From NCBI GenBank assembly GCA_964473645.1, contig CAYYPW010000001.1:124001-188000 (forward strand): a stretch of 64,000 bases of DNA. Reading direction: 5' to 3'. Below are positions 17,693 through 25,063 of the stretch, piece after piece. The DNA comes from HdN1 sp964473645 (lineage in GTDB: Bacteria > Pseudomonadota > Gammaproteobacteria > Pseudomonadales > Ketobacteraceae). Under the pieces are notes generated by a model that was not told where the DNA came from, ran no database searches, and worked only from the letters and a program-made list of their open reading frames with translations. Made by a program: the position numbers and the translations under genes. The stretch's first letter is position 1; each line of letters starts with the position of its first letter.

Positions 17693-18889
17693 ATGCCAAA
17701 CCTGAGCAGTTCAGACCTGGGGTCTGAGATCCTGATCGTCGAAGACACACGCGAATCACTGGCGTTGCTATCTGACATCATGACGGGCGCGGGCTATGTG
17801 ATACGGCAGGCACAAGATGGCGAAATGGCCCTGCTGTCAGTGCGTAGTAAACGGCCGGATCTGATTTTGCTGGATGTACGCCTGCCCGGCATCGATGGCT
17901 TTGAGGTCTGTCGCCGCCTCAAAGCCACGCCCGACACGGCGACGATACCGATCATTTTTCTCTCAGCTCTGCAAGACAGCGAAGCGCGCGTAAAAGGCTT
18001 GCAGGCAGGGGCCGCCGACTATATCTGTAAACCCTACGAACCCGCCGAAGTGCTGCTACGCGTGGGCACCAACCTGGAACTGCACTTGTTGCAAGCCCGC
18101 CTTCAAGACATGTGCGAAGTGCGAACCCGACAATTGTCAGAAGAGGTCGCTGAACGCCGCAACGCCGAAGATGAGCTGCGAACGTCGCGACAGAAGCTGC
18201 GCGAATTGACCGGCCACCTGCAGGAGGTACGCGAAAAGGAACGCGCGCGCATCGCCCGCGAAATTCACGACGAATTGGGGCAAGCACTCACGGCCATCAA
18301 GATCGACCTGACCCGTATGCTGACCCACCTGGATCAACCTGCAGCGCAACTTAAACCCTGCATCGACGATATCATCACCGTGGTGGATTCTGCTGCCAAT
18401 ACCGCACGCGCCATTTCTGAAAATCTGCGGCCGGGCATGCTCGATTTGTTGGGGCTGGGGCCAGCCATCGAGCACCATGTACAACGCTTTGGGGAATCCA
18501 CCGGGCTTACCTATTCACTTTACCTCGATAATGAAGGCGAACTGGGCAGCACCGGCAGTGTGGCGACGGCGGCGTTTCGCATTACGCAAGAAGCGCTCAC
18601 CAATGTGGCCCGTCACGCCAATGCCACTCGCGTGGATGTTAGCGTACAAGACAGCGGCTCGGAATTGATTGTCACGGTACAAGACAACGGAGACGGCATT
18701 TTACCCGCACCCGCGGGCCAGCAACGTGGCCGTTATGGATTGCTGGGCATGAGCGAACGCTGCCAGTTATTGGGTGGCACCCTGTCCATTGAGAGCCGCC
18801 CGGGGGAAGGCACCCGCGTGGTAGCGCATTTGCCTTACGGTGACGACAAGAAAATTGATAATAATCCTGCTGACATGGAGTGCACATGA
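17693..18889 (+). CDS. Receiver-HisKA_3-HATPase histidine kinase (NarX/DegS type, soluble)
   Basis: 398-residue cytoplasmic kinase. An N-terminal receiver ('ILIVEDTRESLALL', Asp61 in 'LILLDVRLPGIDGF', Lys in 'ICKPYEP') is joined by a coiled-coil ('RTRQLSEEVAERRNAEDELR') to a HisKA_3 domain with His192 in 'RIAREIHDELGQALTAIK', and a HATPase_c domain ('ITQEALTNVARHANA', 'VQDNGDGI', 'RYGLLGMSER'). It has no sensor of its own. The receiver probably takes input from another kinase or from the upstream HisKA-REC protein, and output should go to the NarL-type regulator whose ATG overlaps this stop codon. Confidence 0.92.
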   Translation: MPNLSSSDLGSEILIVEDTRESLALLSDIMTGAGYVIRQAQDGEMALLSVRSKRPDLILLDVRLPGIDGFEVCRRLKATPDTATIPIIFLSALQDSEARVKGLQAGAADYICKPYEPAEVLLRVGTNLELHLLQARLQDMCEVRTRQLSEEVAERRNAEDELRTSRQKLRELTGHLQEVREKERARIAREIHDELGQALTAIKIDLTRMLTHLDQPAAQLKPCIDDIITVVDSAANTARAISENLRPGMLDLLGLGPAIEHHVQRFGESTGLTYSLYLDNEGELGSTGSVATAAFRITQEALTNVARHANATRVDVSVQDSGSELIVTVQDNGDGILPAPAGQQRGRYGLLGMSERCQLLGGTLSIESRPGEGTRVVAHLPYGDDKKIDNNPADMECT

Positions 18890-19533
18890 TACGCGTGGTA
18901 ATGGCAGAAGATCACCCCCTGGTGCGACGTGGCCTTAAAGATTTGTTGGCAGAATGCAGCGATCTGACACTGGCCGGAGAAGTTGAAAACGGTAACGACC
19001 TGCTGCAGATGCTGCGCAGCCAGGCGTTCGATGTCGTGCTGATGGATATGTCCATGCCCGGCCGTAACGGCATTGAATTACTGAAACAAGTAAAATCTGA
19101 GCACCCGAAATTACCGGTCGTGGTGTTGAGTGCGCATAAGGAGAATATGTTTGCCGTGCGTGCCCTCAAGGCAGGTGCAGCCGCCTATTTATGCAAGGAT
19201 TCAGCCGCCACCAATCTGGTCGCTGCCTTGCGCAAGGTGTCAATGGGCGGGTGTTTTATCAGCCCCGAAGTGGCAGAACTGATGGCGAAAAACCTGCACG
19301 CGCCCAGCGCCGAAGAAACGCCACATTCACGACTGTCTGACCGAGAATACGAGGTATTTTTACTTCTGGCCAGGGGCATGGGGCTGACGGAAATCTCGAC
19401 GCAGCTTAATTTGAGCGTTAAAACCGTCAGCACCCACAAAACACGCATAAAAGAAAAAATGAAACTGGCAAACATGTCTGATCTGGTGCACTACGCCATC
19501 AAGTACCAACTGATCAATGATCTGGCCGAATAG
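18886..19533 (+). CDS. NarL/FixJ-family response regulator
   Basis: 215 residues: receiver with phospho-acceptor Asp54 ('VVLMDMSMPGRNG'), conserved Thr/Ser position in 'VVLSAHK' and Lys in 'AYLCKDSA', then a GerE/LuxR-type helix-turn-helix ('LSDREYEVFLLLARGMGLTEISTQLNLSVKTVSTHK'). The ATG at 18886 has GGAG 5 bases upstream and overlaps the kinase stop as ATGA. It is probably phosphorylated by the HisKA_3 kinase. A near-perfect palindrome of the kind bound by NarL-family dimers begins 43 bp after its stop and recurs before cluster B, so both chemosensory clusters are possible targets (inference). Confidence 0.93.
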   Translation: MIRVVMAEDHPLVRRGLKDLLAECSDLTLAGEVENGNDLLQMLRSQAFDVVLMDMSMPGRNGIELLKQVKSEHPKLPVVVLSAHKENMFAVRALKAGAAAYLCKDSAATNLVAALRKVSMGGCFISPEVAELMAKNLHAPSAEETPHSRLSDREYEVFLLLARGMGLTEISTQLNLSVKTVSTHKTRIKEKMKLANMSDLVHYAIKYQLINDLAE

Positions 19534-19576
19534 GCCTGTGGCCCTCACGCACACAAGCCCTGCTGAGCCCGCCCTA

Positions 19577-19590
19577 TAGGAAAATTCCTA
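19577..19590. promoter_or_regulatory. Palindrome TAGGAA-AA-TTCCTA upstream of cluster A
   Basis: Two 6-bp arms with a 2-bp spacer. The reverse complement of this 14-mer is found at 30902-30915 upstream of cluster B. Such short symmetric sites suit dimeric NarL/LuxR-family regulators, and one is encoded immediately upstream. Confidence 0.6.
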
Positions 19591-19612
19591 CCCTTCAAAT
19601 CAGAATCTCTCG

Positions 19613-19645
19613 CCTACCGTTCCTGCGCTTCTGAACCATGCTTAA
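19613..19645 (+). promoter_or_regulatory. Conserved promoter-like block of cluster A
   Basis: 33 bp that match 30964-30996 at 28 positions. It can be read as TTCCTG, a 17-bp spacer and TAAAGC (TAATAC in the other copy), which is a plausible though weak sigma-70 layout. It ends 27 bp before the first ATG of cluster A. Confidence 0.5.
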
Positions 19646-19672
19646 AGCATAACCGACAGGCAGGAGTGAGAG

Positions 19673-20044
19673 ATGAATGTTTTTTTGGTCGAAGACTCCG
19701 TGCGCATTCGCGAAAAAATTCGTGGCACCGTGACCGATGCGGGCGGCACAGTCATTGGAGAATCTGCAGCCGAGTTTGCAGCCATTCGAGATATTGATGC
19801 GCTGCACCCTGATCTGGTCGTGCTCGATTTGATGCTCGAAGAAGGCAATGGCATCAACGTCATTCGCAAGCTGCGCGCAACGCAGCCCACCTTGCCGGTG
19901 ATCGTATTGACCAGTTGCACACGCGAAACCTATGGCGAACGTTGCCTGGCGGCTGGTGCCAACTGGTTTCTCGAAAAAGACAGCGATTACGCCACGTTTG
20001 AAGCGTTGCTCCGACAATTGTCGGCCACCACGCATGAGATTTGA
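19673..20044 (+). CDS. Single-domain response regulator
   Basis: 123 residues, a receiver domain only. Phospho-acceptor Asp52 in 'LVVLDLMLEEGNGI', switch residue in 'IVLTSCT', Lys in 'WFLEKDSDY'. The acidic pocket is reduced to 'FLVEDS'. It differs clearly from the cheY gene that follows and so is probably not a flagellar-motor CheY; it may act as a phosphate sink or a connector in cluster A. ATG with GGAG about 8 bases upstream. The corresponding gene is missing from cluster B. Confidence 0.85.
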   Translation: MNVFLVEDSVRIREKIRGTVTDAGGTVIGESAAEFAAIRDIDALHPDLVVLDLMLEEGNGINVIRKLRATQPTLPVIVLTSCTRETYGERCLAAGANWFLEKDSDYATFEALLRQLSATTHEI

Positions 20045-20122
20045 TTGAGAACTTGTGAAACCGTTGTTCGCGATGGCGTTACCGTCATTCTGGACACACC
20101 CAACCTTTTGCGGAGCATTGCA

Positions 20123-20491
20123 ATGAGCAAGACAGTATTGATCGTCGACGATTCCAGCACGGTGCGGCAAGTGGTCGCCATGACGCTGAAAGCCGCGGGT
20201 TATGACGTTATTGAAGGGTGTGATGGCAAGAATGCCCTGGGCCAACTCACCGGCCAAAAAGTGCATCTGATCGTGAGCGATCTCAACATGCCGGTGATGG
20301 ATGGCCTCGCATTCGTGCGCGAAGTGAAAAAACTGCCTAATTACAAGTTCACGCCCATCATCATGCTCACCACCGAATCAGGTGAAACCGTCAAAAATGT
20401 AGGCCGTGAGGCAGGCGTAAAAGCCTGGATGGTCAAACCATTGAAACCCGATCAATTACTGCTGGCCGCATCAAAACTGGTGCAGGCATAA
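20123..20491 (+). CDS. cheY: Chemotaxis response regulator CheY (cluster A)
   Basis: 122-residue CheY. 'VLIVDDSSTVRQVV' carries the acidic pair, Asp53 is in 'LIVSDLNMPVMDG', Thr in 'IIMLTTES', Lys in 'AWMVKPLKP'. It is close to the cluster B CheY at 31086, differing at only a few positions. The ATG at 20123 (CGGAG upstream) is preferred to the non-ATG start at 20045. It lies 14 bp before cheA, its expected phosphodonor. Confidence 0.92.
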   Translation: MSKTVLIVDDSSTVRQVVAMTLKAAGYDVIEGCDGKNALGQLTGQKVHLIVSDLNMPVMDGLAFVREVKKLPNYKFTPIIMLTTESGETVKNVGREAGVKAWMVKPLKPDQLLLAASKLVQA

Positions 20492-20505
20492 CGGAGCACA
20501 GCCCA

Positions 20506-22719
20506 ATGAATATGGATGATGCCTTTCAGACCTTTGTCGCTGAATGTCATGAGCTTTTGCAAGACATGGAAGACAAGCTGGTCGATCTTGATCACGCCGA
20601 AGATCGCAATGAATCCATCAACTCGATTTTTCGTGCCGCACACACCATTAAAGGTACCGCCGGCCTGTTTGGTCTGCATTCGATTGTTGGTTTTACGCAT
20701 GTGGTTGAAAGCGTGCTCGACAAAGTGCGCGGCAACACACTGCCACTCAATGATCAACTGGTGAGCCTGTTGCTGGAGTGCAAGGATTACATGGGTCGCC
20801 TGATTGATTCGATTGAAGGTGGCAATGTCGTTCAGGTTCCGCAAGATGAGGTGACAGAACGACAATTGATAGATCGTCTGTTTGCTTTCATGGTGCAAGA
20901 CGGCGCCCCTACCCAGGGCCAGGCCTTGGAAAAACCACCGACACCGGAAACCACCGCCGAGGTGATCGGTCAAGCTCACGACACCATGGACAATGATAAC
21001 TGGCATATTTCAGTGAAATTCGGGCCAGAGGTATTGCGCAACGGCATGGACCCGCTGTCATTTCTGCGCTATCTGAAAACGCTGGGCGATGTGGTGCATA
21101 TTGAAACGCATTTTGAGACATTGCCCACAGCGGCCGAAATGGATGCCGAACGCTGCTATGTAGGTTATGACATCAATTTCAAAAGTGACGCCAGCAAGGC
21201 GACACTGGAGGGTGTGTTTGAATTCGTGCGGGAGGACTGCCTGTTGCACATCATTCCGCCGCATGCACGCGCGGCGGAATTTATTGCGGCGATCAACGAT
21301 CTTGCCAATGACGAATTGAAATTGGGGGAGATGTTGGTTCGTTGTGGCACTCTCACCCACCACGAACTCGACAAGCTGCTGAAACTGCAAGAGCACGCCA
21401 CGAATGATGTCGGCAACAGCCGTCGTCTGGGTGAAATCGTGGTCGAAGACCAGTTGGCTCACCCTGAAGTGGTCGATGCCGCATTAAACAAACAAGAGCA
21501 GATTCGTCGCAATAAAGAGAAGCAAAGCAAAACCATTCGTGTCGATGCCGACAAGCTCGATCACTTGATCAATTTGATCGGTGAATTGGTAATTTCGGGT
21601 GCGGGCATCGAATCCGAAGCCAAATTGTTTGGCAATACCCGACTGCTGGAATCCTCACTGACCATGGCGCGTCTGATCGAAGATGTGCGTGACAGCGCCC
21701 TTAATCTGAGAATGGTGCAGATCGGCGAGACTTTTCAGCGTTTTCAACGGGTGGTACGCGATCTTTCGCTGGAACTGGGCAAAAATATCGAATTGCAAAT
21801 CAACGGTGGTGACACCGAACTCGACAAAACCGTCATTGAAAAAATTGGCGATCCCCTCACCCATCTGGTGCGTAACGCTATAGATCACGGCATCGAAATG
21901 CCCGCAGTGCGCGTACAAAATGGCAAACCCGACACCGGCATATTACGCCTGAACGCCTTTCACGAATCAGGCAGTATTGTCATCGAGGTGGTGGATGATG
22001 GCGGCGGTTTGAACAAGCAACGCATTCTGGCCAAAGCCATTGAAAAAGGCCTGGTGGCCCCCGATGCCGAACTCACCGAACAACAGATTTATCAACTGAT
22101 CTTTGAGGCCGGTTTTTCAACCGCCAGCCAGGTCAGCAATCTGTCGGGGCGTGGTGTGGGCATGGATGTGGTTCGACGCAATATCGAAGCGCTGCGCGGC
22201 TCCATTGAAATCGAAAGCGAAGAAGGCTATGGCACAGCCATCAAGGTGCGCCTGCCGCTTACGCTCGCCATTATTGATGGGTTCATGATGAGTATCGGTA
22301 CGGCCTATTTTGTGCTGCCGCTGGATATTGTCGAAGAATGTCGCGAATTGTCGGATCTGGAACAGGCCCAGAGCAAACGCAATAATTTCATTAATCTTCG
22401 TGGTGAGGTGTTGCCGCTGATTCGCTTGCGTGATCATTTTCGCCAGCACGGGCAGTCGCCCAAACGAGAAAATATTATCGTCGTCAAATATGGCGCACAC
22501 AAAGCCGGCATTGTGGTCGATCAACTGATGGGGGAACTCCAGACGGTGATCAAACCGTTGGGGCCATTATTCGATCGGCTCGAAGGCATCAGTGGTTCGA
22601 CGATATTGGGCAGTGGTGAAGTCGCACTCATTCTTGACGCCCCCGCCTTGATACAACGAGCAACCCAACTTGAAGTCGGTGCCGGTAACGAGCATCGCAG
22701 TTTGTCTGCGTTGAAGTAA
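20506..22719 (+). CDS. cheA: Chemotaxis histidine kinase CheA (cluster A)
   Basis: 737 residues. Hpt (P1) at about 1-105 with His46 in 'RAAHTIKGTAGLFG'; a P2-like module at about 165-255 ('WHISVKFGPEVLRNGMDPL'); two 24-residue repeats at 272-295 and 307-330 resembling the MshEN c-di-GMP-binding motif; dimerisation P3 from about 340 ('DADKLDHLINLIGELVISG'); ATPase P4 with 'HLVRNAIDHGIE', 'VVDDGGGL' and 'LSGRGVGMDVV'; and a C-terminal CheW-like P5. It is the same length as, and most residues match, the CheA of cluster B. It should phosphorylate CheY53 and perhaps the other receivers nearby. Confidence 0.95.
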   Translation: MNMDDAFQTFVAECHELLQDMEDKLVDLDHAEDRNESINSIFRAAHTIKGTAGLFGLHSIVGFTHVVESVLDKVRGNTLPLNDQLVSLLLECKDYMGRLIDSIEGGNVVQVPQDEVTERQLIDRLFAFMVQDGAPTQGQALEKPPTPETTAEVIGQAHDTMDNDNWHISVKFGPEVLRNGMDPLSFLRYLKTLGDVVHIETHFETLPTAAEMDAERCYVGYDINFKSDASKATLEGVFEFVREDCLLHIIPPHARAAEFIAAINDLANDELKLGEMLVRCGTLTHHELDKLLKLQEHATNDVGNSRRLGEIVVEDQLAHPEVVDAALNKQEQIRRNKEKQSKTIRVDADKLDHLINLIGELVISGAGIESEAKLFGNTRLLESSLTMARLIEDVRDSALNLRMVQIGETFQRFQRVVRDLSLELGKNIELQINGGDTELDKTVIEKIGDPLTHLVRNAIDHGIEMPAVRVQNGKPDTGILRLNAFHESGSIVIEVVDDGGGLNKQRILAKAIEKGLVAPDAELTEQQIYQLIFEAGFSTASQVSNLSGRGVGMDVVRRNIEALRGSIEIESEEGYGTAIKVRLPLTLAIIDGFMMSIGTAYFVLPLDIVEECRELSDLEQAQSKRNNFINLRGEVLPLIRLRDHFRQHGQSPKRENIIVVKYGAHKAGIVVDQLMGELQTVIKPLGPLFDRLEGISGSTILGSGEVALILDAPALIQRATQLEVGAGNEHRSLSALK

Positions 22720-22761
22720 GTTTAAGTAGATTGAAGTAAGCAGTTTTAATCGGAGTCACTC

Positions 22762-24435
22762 ATGAACAATATGTCTGTAAAAGCAAAACTTTCCCTGTTG
22801 CTGAGCGTGGCCATGCTGGCATTACTATGTTCTGGTCTAGCGGGGTGGAGCGGCATAACAAATACATCTGATGCCGTGCACGAAATCGGCGAAGTGCGAT
22901 TGCCGTCGATACTGGGCCTGCAAACCATGAGAAATGCACGGACATCTGTGCAATCACAATTTCGCCGGGTTGCCTTTTTCGAGAACGATTATCGCGCTGG
23001 CCATAAGTTTGATGAATCGATTAAAGCCATAGAAAATCGTTGGGATCGTTACCAGCAAGGCCTGGACATCTACACCCCGCTACCGCAAACCTCAGAAGAA
23101 GAAGTCCTGTGGAATAATTACATCAAGGAATTTGAAGCATGGAAGCAACAAGCAGACAAAGTGTCAGCCACTATCGAGGCATTGAGCCGCAATGATTCGG
23201 AAGAGGAACAACGCGCACTCTATAAGCAGTTCTATCAGCAGATGGAGAACACACAGCAGTCCTTCACAAATTCGGAAGAATTGTTGGACAAAGTTATCAA
23301 TCTCAACATAGACGTGAGTAAAGCATCGGTAAAAGCTGGCAACGATGCAGCAAGTTTCGCCAACCAAACCATGCTGATCGTCGCGCTGCTCGCTCTCGCC
23401 ACCCTGATCGCACTGGGCATATTTATCATTCGTAGCACCCTGCGCCAATTGGGCGGTGAACCCAATTATGTCAGCCAGATCGTCAACAAAGTTGCCGAGG
23501 GCGACATGAGCGTTGACATTCAACTGATGAGCAATGACACCAGCAGCATGCTATTTGCGTTCAAACAAATGGTCGCGCGCCTTTCACAAATCATCGGCGA
23601 TGTACGCAGCGCGACCGATAATATTTCGAGCGCGTCGGAACAGGTATCAGCGACAGCGCAAAGTGTTAGCCAGGCCACCAGCGAACAAGCCGCCAGTGTC
23701 GAGGAAACCAGCGCCGCCGTCGAAGAAATGTCTGCCTCTGTCAATCAGAATGCCGATAACGCCAAGGTGACCGACAGCATGGCATTACAGGCAGCCAAAC
23801 AAGCCAAGGAAGGGGGTGTTGCTGTCAAGCAAACCGTACAGGCCATGAAACAAATTGCAGACAAAATCAGCATTATCGATGATATCGCGTATCAAACCAA
23901 TTTATTGGCCCTGAATGCAGCCATTGAAGCAGCCCGCGCCGGTGATCATGGCAAAGGTTTTGCGGTCGTCGCCGCGGAGGTGCGCAAGCTGGCCGAACGC
24001 AGCCAGATAGCCGCGCAAGAAATTGGTGAAGTGGCCGGCAGCTCCGTGGAACTGGCCGAACGCGCCGGGCAACTGTTGGATGAAATGGTGCCTGCCATTA
24101 CCAAAACCTCAGATCTGGTGCAGGAAATCACTGCGGCCTCTAACGAGCAATCTGGGGGGCTGGGCCAGATCAACACGGCCATGGCGCAAATGAACCAGAT
24201 TACCCAGCAAAACGCCTCATCATCAGAAGAGCTGGCCGCCACCGCCGAAGAAATGAGTGGGCAAGCAGAGCATTTGCAGCAACTGGTGGCATTTTTCAAA
24301 ATTGACGGTGGCCAACACCCACAAGCCAGCACTCGCCCGACCACGCGCACGCCGCCGGCACGCAGCAAATCCTCGGCATCCTTATTGAAAACCGGCACCG
24401 GGCCGATCTCTGAAGCCGATTTCGTTCGATTCTAA
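22762..24435 (+). CDS. Methyl-accepting chemotaxis protein, 4HB sensor (cluster A, first)
   Basis: 557-residue receptor. TM1 at about 9-30, a ~155-residue four-helix-bundle periplasmic domain, TM2 at about 195-217, HAMP ('LRQLGGEPNYVSQIVNKVAEGDMSV'), and a signalling domain whose hairpin tip reads 'IDDIAYQTNLLALNAAIEAARAG'. The C-terminus ends 'TGTGPISEADFVRF'; the last five residues DFVRF fit the x-[HFYW]-x-x-[HFYW] docking pentapeptide for CheR/CheB. ATG with CGGAG about 7 bases upstream. Very similar to the receptor at 34040. Ligand unknown. Confidence 0.93.
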   Translation: MNNMSVKAKLSLLLSVAMLALLCSGLAGWSGITNTSDAVHEIGEVRLPSILGLQTMRNARTSVQSQFRRVAFFENDYRAGHKFDESIKAIENRWDRYQQGLDIYTPLPQTSEEEVLWNNYIKEFEAWKQQADKVSATIEALSRNDSEEEQRALYKQFYQQMENTQQSFTNSEELLDKVINLNIDVSKASVKAGNDAASFANQTMLIVALLALATLIALGIFIIRSTLRQLGGEPNYVSQIVNKVAEGDMSVDIQLMSNDTSSMLFAFKQMVARLSQIIGDVRSATDNISSASEQVSATAQSVSQATSEQAASVEETSAAVEEMSASVNQNADNAKVTDSMALQAAKQAKEGGVAVKQTVQAMKQIADKISIIDDIAYQTNLLALNAAIEAARAGDHGKGFAVVAAEVRKLAERSQIAAQEIGEVAGSSVELAERAGQLLDEMVPAITKTSDLVQEITAASNEQSGGLGQINTAMAQMNQITQQNASSSEELAATAEEMSGQAEHLQQLVAFFKIDGGQHPQASTRPTTRTPPARSKSSASLLKTGTGPISEADFVRF

Positions 24436-24446
24436 GGAGTCATACC

Positions 24447-24995
24447 ATGAGCGCACTCATTGCGAAACAACAAAAAACACCAGCGTTACAAGCGCACAGC
24501 GATGACGCGCAATACCTGACCTTTCAACTGGCGGGTGAAATGTTTGCCATTGGCATACTGCACATCAAGGAAATCATTGAGTACGGTCAGATGACGGCCG
24601 TGCCCATGATGCCAGGTTTTGTCAGGGGCGTGATCAATTTGCGCGGGCGTGTGGTACCGGTCATTGACTTGCAAGCCCGCTTTGGCCGACCCAGCACGCC
24701 GACAGGAAAACGCACCTGCATCGTGATCATCGAAGTTAACGCCCAGGGTGAGACACAAGATATCGGCATCGTGGTGGATGCAGTGTCGGAGGTGCTGGCG
24801 ATCGCTGCGAGCGAAATTGAAAAAGCCCCCACCTTCGGCGCCAAACTGCGGGCCGATTTTATTGCCGGCATGGGCAAGGTCGACGGCAAGTTCGTGATCA
24901 TGCTGAATGTGGATCAGGTGCTATCGCTGTCTGAACTGGCTGGTTTGGTGGGCGATATCGAACAGTTCAGCGGAGCCAATCCGATAGACCCATGA
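24447..24995 (+). CDS. cheW: Chemotaxis coupling protein CheW (cluster A)
   Basis: 182 residues, CheW domain throughout: 'YLTFQLAGEMFAIGILHIKEIIEY', 'GFVRGVINLRGRVVPVIDL', 'VIIEVNAQG', 'GMGKVDGKFVIMLNVDQVLS'. It couples receptors to CheA. ATG with AAGGAG about 8 bases upstream, 11 bp after the receptor stop. Nearly the same as the CheW of cluster B, apart from a shorter N-terminal extension. Confidence 0.94.
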   Translation: MSALIAKQQKTPALQAHSDDAQYLTFQLAGEMFAIGILHIKEIIEYGQMTAVPMMPGFVRGVINLRGRVVPVIDLQARFGRPSTPTGKRTCIVIIEVNAQGETQDIGIVVDAVSEVLAIAASEIEKAPTFGAKLRADFIAGMGKVDGKFVIMLNVDQVLSLSELAGLVGDIEQFSGANPIDP

Positions 24996-25063
24996 CAGCG
25001 GCGATAACGCTCGCCGCTGATGACGGACATTATAAAAAACACGTGTACATTAAGGATGAAACT

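Noticed and set aside
19595..20266. 223-residue reverse-strand open frame
   Set aside because: It runs opposite to the REC and cheY genes, whose conserved residues define the true coding strand; it is a shadow frame.
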